Below are positions 39,414 through 40,293 of a stretch of 40,293 bases of DNA, one piece after another. The notes beneath the pieces are model-generated. The model was not told the DNA's origin and did not search any database. It worked only from the letters and a program-made list of their open reading frames with translations. Numbering within the stretch: the stretch's first letter is position 1; each line of letters starts with the position of its first letter. Both the position numbers and the translations under genes were made by a program. The stretch lies in contig RZYO01000013.1 of the NCBI GenBank assembly GCA_009930325.1, positions 1-40,293 on the forward strand, read 5' to 3'. This DNA comes from Spirochaetia bacterium (GTDB lineage Bacteria; Spirochaetota; Spirochaetia; Sphaerochaetales; Sphaerochaetaceae).

Positions 39414-40176
39414 TAGAAGCAATTTCTTGATATATTAATGGGATTAATAAAGGTGTATTAGTTTTCCCTCTAAAAGGAGTTGGAGAAAGATAAGGAGAGT
39501 CTGTTTCAATTAATAATTTATTGATTGGTACATATTTTAATACTTCTCTTAATTCCTCATTGTTTTTATAAGTTATTGGTCCAGCAAAAGAAATATAAAA
39601 ATCTTTGTCTAAAGCTATCTTAGCAAATTCTAGATTTGAAGAAAAGCAGTGAATAATTCCATTTTTCTTAAAGCTTATTTTTTTAATTATATTGATTATT
39701 TGCTCATCTGCTTCTCTATTGTGGATAATTATTGGTAAATTATACTTATTGGCTAAATGTATTTGTTTTATAAAAAGGTCTTCTTGTAATTCTTTTGTAC
39801 CATATTTCCAATAATTATCTAATCCGATTTCTCCAATAGCTTTTATAGGATAATTTTTGATATTTGCTTCTAATGTATCAATTAAAGCATCATGTTTCTC
39901 AGCACTGTCTTTTACTCCCCAAGGGCCAATAGCTGTGCTTAAATAAATATTTTTGTAATCTTGTAATAAATTATATCTACTTTCAATATCGCTTTCATTT
40001 ATTCCAATATCAAGAGCAATGAAACTCATCTTTTCCATTTGATCTAATAAATTTTTAATATCGATTTCTTTTTTTTCTATTTCTAAGGAATGAAAATGTG
40101 TATCTGTATATATTAAGTTTTCTTTTGTTGCTTCTTTCAATATTTGAAGTTTTTTTTCTTTTGTTATTTTAGCCAT
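39340..40176 (-). CDS. tatD: TatD family metal-dependent hydrolase
   Basis: A 278-residue TIM-barrel nuclease of the TatD family. Metal-binding and family motifs: TDTHFHS (His27, His29), IKAIGEIGLDNYW, LPIIIHNREADEQ, NGIIHCFSSN and LLIETDSPYLSPTPFRGKTN. TatD enzymes are 3'-5' exonucleases or deacylases acting on DNA, RNA or D-aminoacyl-tRNA; the role here is not certain. The first about 22 residues precede the usual start at the first HxH strand, and no in-frame ATG would shorten it. No Shine-Dalgarno is seen; TATAAT lies 6 nt before the ATG. The 3' end overlaps the convergent gene by 74 nt. Confidence 0.92.
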   Translation of the reverse strand: MAKITKEKKLQILKEATKENLIYTDTHFHSLEIEKKEIDIKNLLDQMEKMSFIALDIGINESDIESRYNLLQDYKNIYLSTAIGPWGVKDSAEKHDALIDTLEANIKNYPIKAIGEIGLDNYWKYGTKELQEDLFIKQIHLANKYNLPIIIHNREADEQIINIIKKISFKKNGIIHCFSSNLEFAKIALDKDFYISFAGPITYKNNEELREVLKYVPINKLLIETDSPYLSPTPFRGKTNTPLLIPLIYQEIASIKKIAIEDLCLNVKRNLLTLLDCS

Positions 40177-40182
40177 GATTTG

Positions 40183-40188
40183 ATTATA
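40183..40188 (-). promoter_or_regulatory. -10 box at tatD, 6 nt before the ATG
   Basis: A perfect TATAAT on the minus strand. No good -35 is seen at 16-18 nt. The position predicts a transcript starting at the ATG. Confidence 0.4.
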
Positions 40189-40200
40189 TTTATTATCCTG

Positions 40201-40280
40201 AATCCGTATAAATCTTAATAAGTGATAAATCTAGCTAATTTTTGGCTATTTTTTAAGTGAATTATTTTGTTGTACGGATT
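40201..40280. repeat. Separated inverted repeat at the window end
   Basis: AATCCGTA (40201-40208) and TACGGATT (40273-40280) are perfect 8-bp arms 64 nt apart, upstream of tatD. No gene is seen here; a divergent gene may begin beyond the window. Confidence 0.3.
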
Positions 40281-40293
40281 TTATCTTGTCTAT

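Noticed and set aside
40201-40280. Attachment site or mobile element end
   Set aside because: The 8-bp arms are short, with no integrase, transposase or target duplication.

Overview
The window is very AT-rich chromosomal DNA (by eye about 30% GC) from a Gram-negative-type bacterium that uses UGA as a stop. Signal peptides ending in L-F-A, a relaxed lipobox, a small beta-barrel protein and the gene neighbourhoods (TPR-tsaE-tsaB; infC-rpmI-rplT-coiled coil) fit a low-GC spirochaete best. This placement is an inference; no rRNA is present. No tRNA, transposon, prophage or CRISPR array was seen, and most of the window is ordinary housekeeping.

Layout. 1-628: end of a gene with an Arg/Asp-rich tail built from 81-bp tandem repeats. 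839-4891 (+): MarR regulator and a heterodimeric ABC exporter. 5037-5996 (+): PerR-like regulator and rubrerythrin behind a Fur-family box. 6115-9828: three related secreted beta-sandwich proteins (two -, one +) flanking an amidohydrolase. 10005-12288 (-): glnS and an unknown protein. 12396-16775 (+): sugar kinase, htrA, uvrB. 16772-22450 (-): TPP riboswitch, thiamine importer thiB-thiP-thiQ, then a small beta-barrel protein and a caspase-like lipoprotein, with no terminator seen between them. 22479-28818 (+): NAD(P)HX repair enzyme, membrane protein, Nudix hydrolase, yqeC, large hybrid histidine kinase. 28860-31594 (-): glgC and glgA. 31732-35346 (-): trxB, then 6S RNA, TPR protein, tsaE and tsaB. 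35607-38429 (-): infC-rpmI-rplT-coiled-coil operon and class II fba. 38550-40176: unknown exported protein (+) and TatD (-), overlapping tail to tail.

How the genes work together. Several units are coherent: oxidative-stress defence (perR-rbr), thiamine uptake under TPP control, glycogen synthesis (glgA-glgC), t6A tRNA modification (tsaE, tsaB) and translation (infC-rpmI-rplT). The most interesting signals are (i) the apparent extension of the TPP-controlled operon into a beta-barrel protein and a caspase-like lipoprotein, (ii) repeated cases where a -10 box lies only 6-7 nt before the ATG with no Shine-Dalgarno, suggesting leaderless mRNAs for several operon-leading genes, and (iii) a secreted-protein family with identical TTGACA-17-TATATT promoters.
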